A stretch of 64,000 bases of DNA, from NCBI GenBank assembly GCA_015067635.1, contig SVMA01000006.1, positions 1 to 64,000 on the forward strand, given 5' to 3'. The position numbers were made by a program, and so were the translations under genes. Numbering within the stretch: the first letter of the stretch is position 1; each line of letters starts with the position of its first letter. The DNA comes from Oscillospiraceae bacterium (lineage in GTDB: Bacteria > Bacillota > Clostridia > Oscillospirales > Oscillospiraceae). A model generated the notes under the pieces. The model ran no database searches and was not told where the DNA came from. It saw nothing but the letters and a program-made list of their open reading frames with translations. Below are positions 16,173 to 24,312 of this stretch, one piece after another.

Positions 16173-18497
16173 CTATATTTGGAAGAAAATCTTCCCATTC
16201 TCCAGTCTGCAAGTGATTTCCTTTGGCTTTTTGCCGCACCGCAGCAGCTGCTCAGCCAACGGTCCCTCAATCTGGGATTGAACCAACCGCCGCAAATTTC
16301 TGGCCCCGTCCTTTCCTTTGCACTGGGCAGACAAATGGGATTGCAGGGCATCCTCCAATTCCAGACAAATTCCGATTTCCCGCATCCTGCTTTGCAGCTG
16401 CACCAAATATTTTTTGGCGATCTGCTTCAGTTCCTCACATCCCAACGGTGAGAAGTGGATGATCTGATCCAGCCGTCCCAGAAATTCCGGCATAAAGGTT
16501 TGCCGCAAGGATTCCTTCCGTTCCTCCTCATTCCCCGCCGGACAAAAGCCCAGACCGTCACCGCGGATTTGTCCCCCTGTATTGGACGTCATAACCACAA
16601 TGGCATTCTTGAAACTGACACGTCTGCCGGTGGAATCTGTCAGCTCCCCTTCTTCCATAATCTGCAAAAGCAATCCCAGTACATCTGGATGCGCCTTTTC
16701 CAATTCATCCATCAAAACCAAACAGTAAGGACGCCTACGGACAGCCTCGGTCAGCTTGCCCCCTTCCTCGTAGCCAACGTAACCGGGAGGTGCTCCAATC
16801 AAGCGGGAAACGGATTGCTTTTCGATATACTCCGTCATATCCAGTCGAATCATGGCATCCTTACTGCCGTATAATTCCTCCGCCATGGCTCTGCACAGTT
16901 CTGTTTTTCCTACGCCCGTCGGTCCTGTAAACATCAGGCACGCCACCGGCCGGTGGGCATCCCGTATGCCGGAAAAGCCTCTGCGGACTGCCTCCGAAAC
17001 CCCACGGATCGCCTTCTCCTGCCCTACCACAGAAGCGGTCAGTATTTCCTCCAGATTCAGCAATCTCTGCTTCTGATCTGCTGTCAGCCGTCCCACGGGA
17101 ATTCCGGTCCGCGCAGAGACTGCCCATGCCACATCCGCACCGGTCACCGCACGAGGACGGCGATGCTCTGCACTGCGGCTTACCATTTTCTGCATTTTAT
17201 CCCGCAGCTCTGCTGCCTTTTCAAAACGGCTCTCCCGGACTGCTTCGTTAAGCTCCAGTTCCAAATTTTGCTTGGCGCCTCCATAACTGTACCGCAGTTC
17301 CTCCATGCGTGCATGGGATGCGCCCTCATCCAATAAATCAATCGCCTTATCCGGCAAAAAAAGATCCGGCAAATACCGCACAGACATTCGTACCGCTTCT
17401 TCCAAAGCCCCGGGTGTGATGCGTATATGGTGATGCCGTTCCAGTCCCGGCTTCAATCCCTCTAAAATCGCCATAGTAGCAGCCTTATCCGGCTCTTCCA
17501 CCATCACCGGACGAAACCGCCGTTCCAGTGCCGGGTCTTTTTCAATATATTTGCGATACTCCGCCAGCGTGGTGGCACCGAGCATTTGCAATTCCCCACG
17601 TCCCAAAGCCGGCTTAAAAATATTGGCCGCATCAATTGCACCTTCTGCAGCCCCTGCGCCTACAATGGTGTGCATCTCATCCACAAAGAGTATCACATCT
17701 CCGCACCGCTTGATTTCCTGCAGCACATCCCGCAATCGCTCCTCAAACTCACCGCGGTACTTTGTCCCCGCCACCAAATTTGCCATATTCAGGCTGATAA
17801 GCCGTTTATCCTTTAATTGGGGCGGCACATCCCCCATACTCATACGCTGTGCCAGTCCCTCCGCAATGGCCGTTTTCCCCACTCCCGGTTCGCCAACCAA
17901 CGCAGGGTTATTCTTGTTTTTCCGGCTGAGTATGCCAATAACGGTTTCAATTTCCTGTTCTCTTCCGATCACCGGCTCCATAGTGGATGCTTTCAGCATA
18001 AAATCTTCGCTGAACTGTTCCAATAGTTTCAAATCCGCTGCCTCCTTTTTGGGCTTATAGGTCTCCGTTTTTTCCCATTGCATATGCTCTATGACCCGGG
18101 TAAATATTTCATTGCGGTCCACTGCCGCCTGTTTTAGCAAATGTGCTGCACCGGAATGTTCCCTGCGCATCAACGACAATAAAATGTGATATCTTCCAAC
18201 CGTTCGACTGTCCAGCCTGCGCGCTTCCCGTCCAGCATCCTTCAAAATATCCTTTAATTCCCGGGTAAGACCCTGAGGAAGCGGCAGATCCGGTGTTCCG
18301 CTGCCCAGTGCCATTGCTGCAGACAGCCAGGCCATGCCACTGCCGAAGCCGCTGTTTAAAAACATCTGCCCGATCCAACCGGGCTCACGACTGAGCGCAA
18401 TCAGCATATGCTCACTGCCCACATAGCTATGCCCCAGCTCCCGGGCAACCGCTCCGGCTTCCATGATCAGCCGTGTACTTTTCATCTCAAATCGCAT
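16173..18497 (-). CDS. ClpC-type AAA+ unfoldase
   Basis: 774 aa HSP100 ATPase. A double Clp N-domain (1-140) leads to AAA domain 1 (Walker A GEPGVGKT, Walker B VILFVDEMHT), a short UVR-like middle segment (ESRFEKAAELRDKM) and AAA domain 2 (Walker A GPTGVGKT, Walker B VLMDELEKAH). GDGLGFCP supplies an LGF tripeptide equivalent to the loop that docks ClpP, so it probably feeds a protease. ATG 18497 follows GGAAGG. The ctsR-mcsA-mcsB partners of Bacillus clpC are absent here. It could also be called ClpA/B-family; the middle domain is too short for ClpB. Confidence 0.88.
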   Translation of the reverse strand: MRFEMKSTRLIMEAGAVARELGHSYVGSEHMLIALSREPGWIGQMFLNSGFGSGMAWLSAAMALGSGTPDLPLPQGLTRELKDILKDAGREARRLDSRTVGRYHILLSLMRREHSGAAHLLKQAAVDRNEIFTRVIEHMQWEKTETYKPKKEAADLKLLEQFSEDFMLKASTMEPVIGREQEIETVIGILSRKNKNNPALVGEPGVGKTAIAEGLAQRMSMGDVPPQLKDKRLISLNMANLVAGTKYRGEFEERLRDVLQEIKRCGDVILFVDEMHTIVGAGAAEGAIDAANIFKPALGRGELQMLGATTLAEYRKYIEKDPALERRFRPVMVEEPDKAATMAILEGLKPGLERHHHIRITPGALEEAVRMSVRYLPDLFLPDKAIDLLDEGASHARMEELRYSYGGAKQNLELELNEAVRESRFEKAAELRDKMQKMVSRSAEHRRPRAVTGADVAWAVSARTGIPVGRLTADQKQRLLNLEEILTASVVGQEKAIRGVSEAVRRGFSGIRDAHRPVACLMFTGPTGVGKTELCRAMAEELYGSKDAMIRLDMTEYIEKQSVSRLIGAPPGYVGYEEGGKLTEAVRRRPYCLVLMDELEKAHPDVLGLLLQIMEEGELTDSTGRRVSFKNAIVVMTSNTGGQIRGDGLGFCPAGNEEERKESLRQTFMPEFLGRLDQIIHFSPLGCEELKQIAKKYLVQLQSRMREIGICLELEDALQSHLSAQCKGKDGARNLRRLVQSQIEGPLAEQLLRCGKKPKEITCRLENGKIFFQI

Positions 18498-18569
18498 CCC
18501 ACCACACCTTCCCATCCGCAAAGTATCGTCACCGGCTCAAAAAAATATACGGGAAATCAAAAAAAGGAA

Positions 18570-18597
18570 TTGCATTTTCAAAAATCCATGTTAGAAT
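18570..18597 (+). promoter_or_regulatory. Ferredoxin promoter
   Basis: TTGCAT (18570-18575), 16-base spacer, TAGAAT (18592-18597), 61 bases before the ferredoxin start. A short GCGCAAATGCGC palindrome (about 18621-18632) lies in the leader. Confidence 0.7.
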
Positions 18598-18658
18598 AAA
18601 GATGCGTTTACGTACGTAGTGCGCAAATGCGCGAAAAACATATATTGGAGGGAAAATC

Positions 18659-18829
18659 ATGGCTTACAATATTACCGATGCTTGTGTCAAGTGCGGTTCC
18701 TGTGCTGACAACTGTCCTGTTGAGGCTATCTCCGAGGGCGAAGACAAGTTTGTCATCGACGCCGATGTTTGTGTCAGCTGCGGTGCCTGTGCCGACAACT
18801 GCCCCACTGAAGCTATTGAGGAAGGCTGA
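18659..18829 (+). CDS. 2[4Fe-4S] ferredoxin
   Basis: 56 aa clostridial-type ferredoxin, a low-potential electron carrier. Two CxxCxxCxxxCP clusters are complete (CVKCGSCADNCP and CVSCGACADNCP), related by the usual internal duplication. ATG 18659 follows TTGGAGGG. It has its own promoter and a strong terminator, so it is transcribed alone, consistent with high expression. Partners in this window that could use it are not evident. Confidence 0.96.
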   Translation: MAYNITDACVKCGSCADNCPVEAISEGEDKFVIDADVCVSCGACADNCPTEAIEEG

Positions 18830-18845
18830 TTCTTCCGAATCACAG

Positions 18846-18890
18846 CAGTCTGCGCAGGCTGGTTATCCGGCTGCGCAGACTGATTTTTTT
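18846..18890 (+). terminator. Ferredoxin terminator
   Basis: Perfect 12-base stem CAGTCTGCGCAG / CTGCGCAGACTG with a 13-base loop, followed by A and seven T residues. Confidence 0.92.
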
Positions 18891-18901
18891 AGAGGTAGAC
18901 C

Positions 18902-19591
18902 ATGGAGATTTTGAACGGTGGCATTACATTGCATGTTCCCAGCGGAGCTTTTCCGCTGAGTACGGATTCCATTTTGCTCAGCGACTTTGCCAAGCTTCCT
19001 AAAAATGCCCGCATTTTGGACATGGGCTCCGGCTGCGGCACATTAGGGTTGCTGCTTTGCGCTAAAGACAGCGGTTGCCGCGTCGTTGGTGTGGAAATCG
19101 ATGCAAGCGCACATCAAGCCGCCCTGGAAAACATTCAAAGGAATCATTTGGAAGCCCGTATGAGCAGTATATGCGCCGATTTGCGTACCATCCATGAAGA
19201 ATTGACCGCAGGAAGCTTCGACATTTGCATTTCCAATCCCCCTTACTTCACCGGTGGTCCCGTCAGTCAAACGGCTCCTCTCGCCCGTCGGGATGACTGC
19301 TGTGATATCCAATCCCTTTGTGAAAGTGCCGGTCGGATGCTAAAGTACGGCGGTAATTTTTTCCTGGTGCACAAACCGGAACGACTGGCTGAGATCTGCG
19401 CCTGTGCTTCTATCTTCCATCTGGAGCCGAAACGGCTTTGTCTTGTCCGGCATCACAGGGATGCGCCGGTCAGTTTGATTTTGCTCTCCTGTCGCAAAGG
19501 CGGAAAAGCCGGTCTTGTTTGGGAAGAACGCTGTCTTTTCGACGAGAATGCACAACCCACGGAATACTATCGAACTCTTTACCATCTTTAA
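18902..19591 (+). CDS. tRNA1(Val) adenine-37 N6-methyltransferase-like protein
   Basis: 229 aa SAM methyltransferase of the TrmN6/YfiC group. The SAM-binding motif LDMGSGCGTLGLLLC and the amino-methyltransferase motif NPPY (ISNPPYFTGG) are clear. The gene sits 11 bases before rsmI, matching the Bacillus yabB-rsmI order, which supports an RNA-modification role. RBS AGAGGTAG precedes ATG 18902. The exact nucleotide modified is inferred from the family. Confidence 0.85.
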   Translation: MEILNGGITLHVPSGAFPLSTDSILLSDFAKLPKNARILDMGSGCGTLGLLLCAKDSGCRVVGVEIDASAHQAALENIQRNHLEARMSSICADLRTIHEELTAGSFDICISNPPYFTGGPVSQTAPLARRDDCCDIQSLCESAGRMLKYGGNFFLVHKPERLAEICACASIFHLEPKRLCLVRHHRDAPVSLILLSCRKGGKAGLVWEERCLFDENAQPTEYYRTLYHL

Positions 19592-19602
19592 GGAGGCAGC
19601 CT

Positions 19603-20433
19603 ATGGCAGGAATGTTATATCTGGTGCCCACCCCCATCGGCAATTTGGGTGATATATCTTCCCGATGCCGGGAAACCCTGGAACAGGCAGATTTTATCGC
19701 AGCTGAGGATACCAGGGTCAGCCTGAAGCTTTTGAATCATTTGGGTATTAAAAAAAGCCTTGTCAGCTACTTTGAGCATAACAAGGCCGCAAAAGGCAAT
19801 GTGATCGTGGAGCGTATTTTGGCAGGCGAAACCTGCGCTTTGGTTTCCGATGCCGGCAGTCCTGCCATTTCGGATCCCGGCGAGGATCTGGTCCGGCAAT
19901 GTGCCCAGGCCGGCATTACCGTCTGTGCCATCCCAGGACCGTGTGCAGTCATTACCGCTTTGAGTATTTCCGGACAGAGTACCGGCCGATTCTGCTTTGA
20001 AGGCTTTCTGTCTACTGCCAAGAAAAGCCGCAAGGAGCATCTGGACAGTTTAGTAACGGAAACGCGCACCATGGTCTTCTACGAGGCGCCCCATAAGCTT
20101 CTGTCCACCCTGGAGGATATGGCAGCAGTCTTTGGTTCAGACCGTCCCATAAGTCTCTGTCGGGAGCTGACAAAGCTCCACGAAGAGGTGGTGCGAACCA
20201 CGCTGGGTGATGCAGTTGCCAAGTATACGGAAACTCCGCCGAAGGGTGAATTTGTTCTTGTGGTTGCAGGCGCTCCTGCTGCGGAAAAAGAAAAAGCAAC
20301 CCTGGCAGACGCTGCTGCAAGAGTCACTGAACTTATGGAAAGCGGAATGTCCCGCAAGGATGCCGTCAAACAGGCAGCAAAAGAATTGGATCTTCCGAAA
20401 AACGCAGTCTACGATGCTGCACTGGATGAATAA
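19603..20433 (+). CDS. rsmI: RsmI 16S rRNA (cytidine1402-2'-O)-methyltransferase
   Basis: 276 aa. Adds the ribose methyl group to C1402 of 16S rRNA, the same nucleotide that RsmH (14641-15576) N4-methylates. The N-terminus LYLVPTPIGNLGDIS, the DAGSPAISDPG segment and the C-terminal helix pair are typical of the tetrapyrrole-methylase-fold RsmI family. ATG 19603 follows AGGAGG; a longer open frame upstream overlaps the preceding gene and is rejected. Confidence 0.96.
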   Translation: MAGMLYLVPTPIGNLGDISSRCRETLEQADFIAAEDTRVSLKLLNHLGIKKSLVSYFEHNKAAKGNVIVERILAGETCALVSDAGSPAISDPGEDLVRQCAQAGITVCAIPGPCAVITALSISGQSTGRFCFEGFLSTAKKSRKEHLDSLVTETRTMVFYEAPHKLLSTLEDMAAVFGSDRPISLCRELTKLHEEVVRTTLGDAVAKYTETPPKGEFVLVVAGAPAAEKEKATLADAAARVTELMESGMSRKDAVKQAAKELDLPKNAVYDAALDE

Positions 20434-20464
20434 AAACCGGGTCTGCCGTGGCAGACCCGGTTTT
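20433..20464. terminator. Bidirectional terminator between rsmI and the CD1247-type gene
   Basis: AAAACCGGGTCTGCC pairs with GGCAGACCCGGTTTT around a minimal loop, with A and T tracts on either side. It serves both convergent genes. Confidence 0.88.
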
Positions 20465-20472
20465 ACTTTACA

Positions 20473-20919
20473 TTATTCGTCATCCTCAGTGGTGAACTCC
20501 AAGGTTTCACCGCAGTTGGGGCAGATGATACTGCCGGCTTCCAAGGTCTCCTCGTCAAAGTCAACGATGTTGCCGCAGGCACATTCTACTTCATAAATGG
20601 TAGAATCCTCGTCGCCAAAGTCAAAACCTTCGTCGTCGTACTCTTCGTCCTCGTCGTCGAAATCGTAGTCATCCTCGTCATCGAAGTCATCCTCATCTTC
20701 GTCCAGGATGTAATCCTCAATGGCATCCAGATCTTCCTCAATTTCATCCAACTCGTCAGAGATGGCAATGGTAGTATCCTCTACTGCTGTCAGCTTTTTC
20801 GTCACATCCCCCAACAGGTCCACGATAGCGGCAATCATCTTGCCCTCATCGGACTCTGTATTCAGGTTCAGGCCATCCATCAGGCCCTTCAGATATGCGG
20901 ACTTTTCGGAAATGGTCAT
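20473..20919 (-). CDS. CD1247-type small acidic protein with C-terminal zinc ribbon
   Basis: 148 aa. The N-terminal helical segment SEKSAYLKGLMDGLNL with the following EGKMIAAIVDLL matches the CD1247 N-terminal domain known in Clostridia. A linker of almost pure Asp and Glu (about residues 60-105) follows, then a small zinc-ribbon-like end with two cysteine pairs (CACG and CPNCG). Such a layout suggests a nucleic-acid-mimicking or RNA polymerase-associated factor, but that is speculation. AAAGGAG precedes ATG 20919. It lies 30 bases downstream of efp and may be co-transcribed. Confidence 0.85.
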   Translation of the reverse strand: MTISEKSAYLKGLMDGLNLNTESDEGKMIAAIVDLLGDVTKKLTAVEDTTIAISDELDEIEEDLDAIEDYILDEDEDDFDDEDDYDFDDEDEEYDDEGFDFGDEDSTIYEVECACGNIVDFDEETLEAGSIICPNCGETLEFTTEDDE

Positions 20920-20949
20920 ATTGATTCTCCTTTCGGAATTGTCAAAAAC

Positions 20950-21513
20950 TTACGCCTTGGAACGACCCAGATATTCACCGGTACGGGTATCGATCTGGAT
21001 CTTGTCTCCCTCGTTGATGAACAGCGGCACCTTGACCTCAGCACCGGTCTCCACAGTAGCGGGCTTGGTGACGTTGGTAGCGGTATTGCCGGCAAAACCG
21101 GGTTCGGTTTCGGTAACCACCAGGTCTACAAAGTTGGGAACTTCCACGCCAAAGACCTTACCCTTATAGCTCATAACGGTACACACGTCATTTTCCTTGA
21201 CGAACTTGAAGGAATCGTCCAGAACATTGCCGTCCAGAGGCTCCATCTCATAGGTCTCGGGGTCCATGAAGTAGTACAGACCGCCGTCGTTATAGGAATA
21301 CTCCATTTTCTTTCTCTCCACGAATGCAGTGGGGAACTTTGCAGAGGGATTCAAGCTGGTTTCGGTCACACCGCCGGTGATGACGTTTCTCATCTTCACA
21401 CGGACAAATGCGGCACCCTTACCGGGCTTCACGTGCTGGAACTCGATGACCTGCATAACCTTGCCGTCCATCTCAAAGGTAATACCGTTTCTAATATCGC
21501 CTGCAGAAATCAT
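20950..21513 (-). CDS. efp: Translation elongation factor P
   Basis: 187 aa. EF-P enters the ribosomal E site and relieves stalling at polyproline. The three-domain KOW/OB/OB fold is full length. The conserved loop HVKPGKGAA places the modifiable lysine at residue 32. No modification enzyme (epmA, ymfI) is next to it. AGGAGG precedes ATG 21513. Confidence 0.98.
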   Translation of the reverse strand: MISAGDIRNGITFEMDGKVMQVIEFQHVKPGKGAAFVRVKMRNVITGGVTETSLNPSAKFPTAFVERKKMEYSYNDGGLYYFMDPETYEMEPLDGNVLDDSFKFVKENDVCTVMSYKGKVFGVEVPNFVDLVVTETEPGFAGNTATNVTKPATVETGAEVKVPLFINEGDKIQIDTRTGEYLGRSKA

Positions 21514-21573
21514 TTCTTTATCCTCCTAAGTCTGTCCCTTGCGGGATATAAATAAGCGTATGTTAGCTGATAT

Positions 21574-21602
21574 ATTTTAACCCAAAATATTGAATTTTGC
21601 AA
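21574..21602 (-). promoter_or_regulatory. efp promoter
   Basis: On the minus strand TTGCAA (21597-21602), 17-base spacer, TAAAAT (21574-21579), 61 bases from the efp start. Confidence 0.75.
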
Positions 21603-21620
21603 GGGGGAAAATGCACTTTT

Positions 21621-22685
21621 TTAAACAATAATCAAATTTTTCGGGCTTTGTGTGATATTTTCATGACCATCCGCCTTGAAAATCACCACATCTTCAATGC
21701 GGACACCAAATTTTCCGGGCAAATAGATACCGGGTTCTGCAGAACAAATGGCATTTTCCGGCAACGGCTCCTGATTGCGTGCATTGGGATTGGGGGATTC
21801 ATGAACCTCCAGACCCAGACTGTGACCGTATCCATGACCGAAATACTCGCCGTATCCGGCATCTTCAATCACCTTCCGTGCTGCTCCGTCCACCTCACAT
21901 CCGGGAACGCCCGCTTTACTGACAGCCAGACCGGCCAGCTGTGCCTGCAGAACCGTTTCGTATACCTTTTTCATTTCTTCTGTCGCATAGCCCACCACCA
22001 CGGTGCGGGTCATGTCGGAGCAGTAACCCTGATAAGCGGCACCGAAATCCATGGTGATGAAATCGCCTTCCTGAATCACTCTCTCCCCTGCAACACCGTG
22101 GGGCATGCTGGTATTGGGACCGGACACCACGATTGGGTCAAAGGCCAGACCGGTTGCACCGTTTTTATACAGGCAGTAGATCAGCTCTGCCTGCAATTCC
22201 AGCTCCGTCATGCCAACCTGAATACGGCTGAGAACCTGGGAGAAGGCTTTGTCGGTAATCGCCTGAGCGTGACGCATCAAATCCAATTCCCACGCTTCCT
22301 TCACACCGCGGAAGCCGTTGATCTTTTCATTCATAGGCACAAGACGGGCGTTCAGGGTCTTTTCAAAGCGAAACAGCTCGCTGACTGTCAGATAATCCTC
22401 TTCATAGCCCAGTACCTTGACGCCAAATTCGGCAATGGCTTTATTCAGGCAGCCGGCGTATCCCTTTTCTGTTGTAATGTCTATGACCTCAAAGCCCTGA
22501 ATGCCGTTCTCTGCCGCTTCCGTATAACGGCTGTCTGTAAAATAGCGGCAACCGGCCTTTGTGACAATGGCGATTCCCTCGGCAATGTCAAACTCCGCAC
22601 AGTAATGGCGGCTATAGCGGCTGGTCAACAGAAGTCCGTCTACTTCATCGTTAATGAGCGTTAAGAATTTATCGATGTTTTTCAT
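21621..22685 (-). CDS. Xaa-Pro peptidase family protein (M24)
   Basis: 354 aa pita-bread metallopeptidase that removes N-terminal residues before proline. The creatinase-like N-domain is followed by the M24 catalytic domain with metal ligands in DFGAAYQGYCSDMTRT (two Asp), GHGYGHSLGLEVHESP (His) and the SAEPGIYLPGKFGVRIED pair of Glu residues. ATG 22685 with AAAGGAG is chosen over an upstream start inside the YqeG gene. It overlaps yqeG by four bases and lies just upstream of efp, the pepP-efp order common in Firmicutes. Confidence 0.93.
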   Translation of the reverse strand: MKNIDKFLTLINDEVDGLLLTSRYSRHYCAEFDIAEGIAIVTKAGCRYFTDSRYTEAAENGIQGFEVIDITTEKGYAGCLNKAIAEFGVKVLGYEEDYLTVSELFRFEKTLNARLVPMNEKINGFRGVKEAWELDLMRHAQAITDKAFSQVLSRIQVGMTELELQAELIYCLYKNGATGLAFDPIVVSGPNTSMPHGVAGERVIQEGDFITMDFGAAYQGYCSDMTRTVVVGYATEEMKKVYETVLQAQLAGLAVSKAGVPGCEVDGAARKVIEDAGYGEYFGHGYGHSLGLEVHESPNPNARNQEPLPENAICSAEPGIYLPGKFGVRIEDVVIFKADGHENITQSPKNLIIV

Positions 22686-23185
22686 GGTACGATTCTCCTT
22701 TTTCTTGCAATTAAAATAAAGGGCATTTCCAGCATATGCCGTGCTTTCAGCCAAAAAGTATGATTATGAATTGCCTTAACCAGAATAGATCTCACGCCGC
22801 TGCGGTTGGCTCCAAGGGTATCCGTATAGATCTGGTCGCCGATGAGGGCACAGCGGTCCGGTGACATCTGATATTTCTGTATGCACTCTGCGATTCCCTT
22901 TTTTCCGGGCTTTTTCGCATGGGTGATGCAATCGATGCCGTATTTGCGGCAGAAAATCTTGACCCGATCCTTTTTGGAATTAGATACCACACACAGCCCA
23001 ATGCCTGCATCCCGGACAGCTTCCAGCCAGCCAAGCACCTTCTCCGTGGGAATGTCAGTGGTGTAAGGCACAAGGGTATTGTCAAAATCCAGCATCAACA
23101 GCTGTACGCCCCATTTTTTCAGTTGTGCAGGAGTAATTTCGGTTACGGCATTTGCCAGCACCCGCGGTAAGAAAGAAACAGTCAT
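22682..23185 (-). CDS. YqeG family HAD-IIIA phosphatase
   Basis: 167 aa. The HAD catalytic motif DFDNTL (33-38) supplies nucleophile and acid aspartates; motif II is VVSNS, motif III the KKPGKKG lysine and IGDQIYTD the metal-binding end. YqeG proteins are widespread in Firmicutes, with phosphatidylglycerophosphatase activity reported for relatives, but the substrate here is not shown. Start ATG 23185. Confidence 0.9.
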   Translation of the reverse strand: MTVSFLPRVLANAVTEITPAQLKKWGVQLLMLDFDNTLVPYTTDIPTEKVLGWLEAVRDAGIGLCVVSNSKKDRVKIFCRKYGIDCITHAKKPGKKGIAECIQKYQMSPDRCALIGDQIYTDTLGANRSGVRSILVKAIHNHTFWLKARHMLEMPFILIARKRRIVP

Positions 23186-23246
23186 ATCCTAAGCCGCACT
23201 TTCATAAAATATGTCACAATTATATCATGAAAGGAGGCTTTTGTCC

Positions 23247-23963
23247 ATGCCCATTACACATTATCTTGCCATGACTGCCGCAGAATTTTTCGGCAGCACA
23301 TCCTTACCTGCTTCTGTCGGCTGGCTTTCCTGTCATTTTTCCTCTGCCGGATGGGGTCTTTCCAATGTTCCAAAGTCCTTGCCGCCTCATTCGCTGTTAA
23401 TTTTGGATGACAGCCATCCCTTTCAAAACCACTCCGCGGCACTGATTTTATCACAGCTGTCAGAGACTGTGGAAAGACTCCGTCCGGATGCTCTTTTGCT
23501 GGATTTTCAAAGGCCCTTCCAAGTGGATATCGCAGAGCTTGTGCAGGTCCTTTCTGCGGGTCTTTCCTGTTCCGTCGCTGCCCCAATACAATACGCTGCA
23601 CAAGACCGTCCGGTTTTTCTGCCGCCGGCACCGTTATTGCAGCCACTTTCCGATTACCTGAGGCCCTATGGCGGAAGAGAGATTTGGCTGGAGCTTGCAA
23701 ATCCGGCTATGGAGATTTCCGTCACCGAAGGAGGTTGCACAAGCAGGATGATTCCCACTGTTTCAACCCCACTTCCCCATCACGACACCGCCCTTCACAT
23801 TGATTATGCAATTCACTGCGCAAAAGAAGAAATTCTCTTTACGCTTGCCCGGCAAAAAGATACTCTTGCAAACTATCTTACAGAAGCAGAAGCAATGGGT
23901 GTTGCGGGAGCTGTTGGTTTATTTCAGGAATTCCAAAAAAATGAAACCGCCCTACAAACGTAG
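23247..23963 (+). CDS. Uncharacterised protein, 238 aa
   Basis: I do not recognise a named family. The sequence alternates beta-like and helical stretches (LLILDDSHPF, ALLLDFQRPF, LVQVLSAGLSCSVAAP, GREIWLELANPAMEISVTEGG), which looks like half of a TIM-barrel with a LDFQRP strand end as a possible acidic site. There is no signal peptide, membrane segment or zinc motif. ATG 23247 follows AAAGGAGG. It stands alone, transcribed against both neighbours, and its stop codon TAG is inside the terminator hairpin. Confidence 0.65.
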   Translation: MPITHYLAMTAAEFFGSTSLPASVGWLSCHFSSAGWGLSNVPKSLPPHSLLILDDSHPFQNHSAALILSQLSETVERLRPDALLLDFQRPFQVDIAELVQVLSAGLSCSVAAPIQYAAQDRPVFLPPAPLLQPLSDYLRPYGGREIWLELANPAMEISVTEGGCTSRMIPTVSTPLPHHDTALHIDYAIHCAKEEILFTLARQKDTLANYLTEAEAMGVAGAVGLFQEFQKNETALQT

Positions 23964-23970
23964 GGCGATT
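23941..23970. terminator. Terminator overlapping the stop of the 238-aa gene
   Basis: CGCCCTAC-AAAC-GTAGGGCG stem followed by ATTGTTG, preceded by an A-rich stretch. The T tract is weak on the plus strand; the A run upstream of the hairpin (AAAAAATGAAA) gives a better U tract for the minus-strand rpsU transcript. Confidence 0.7.
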
Positions 23971-23994
23971 GTTGCGCATTATGCAAGAGGGATA

Positions 23995-24177
23995 TTAATA
24001 GAACTTTCTCTTATTCTTACGGGCAGCTTCAGACTTCTGCTTCCGCTTCAGGCTGGGGCTGACATAATGCTCGCGCTTTCTAACTTCGGCAATAACGCCC
24101 TCCTTAGCACAGCTACGCTTGAAACGACGCAGAGCGCTCTCGAGAGTCTCGTTTTCCTTAACGCGAATTTCAGACAT
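23995..24177 (-). CDS. rpsU: 30S ribosomal protein S21
   Basis: 60 aa, normal for S21. Begins [21 protein letters not shown], the family hallmark, and ends in a very basic tail ([17 protein letters not shown]). S21 sits near the mRNA exit path and helps Shine-Dalgarno pairing. ATG 24177 with GGAGGG is chosen over an upstream ATG. It has its own consensus promoter. Confidence 0.98.
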   Translation of the reverse strand: MSEIRVKENETLESALRRFKRSCAKEGVIAEVRKREHYVSPSLKRKQKSEAARKNKRKFY

Positions 24178-24247
24178 TGTTTTCCCTCCCTCCGATGGCA
24201 TCCGGTTACTTCCAGGATGCTTTCAGGGCCACTTGATGGCTTTACAT

Positions 24248-24276
24248 ATTATAAGCACAATCCAGTCAAATGTCAA
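24248..24276 (-). promoter_or_regulatory. rpsU promoter, full consensus
   Basis: On the minus strand TTGACA (24271-24276), 17-base spacer, TATAAT (24248-24253). The intervening leader to rpsU is about 65 bases. A short GAAATTACA / TGTAATTCC hairpin (about 24282-24306) between it and the leuS stop may end the leuS transcript. Confidence 0.92.
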
Positions 24277-24312
24277 GCAAGAAATTACATTTTTTCTGTA
24301 ATTCCTGCAAAA

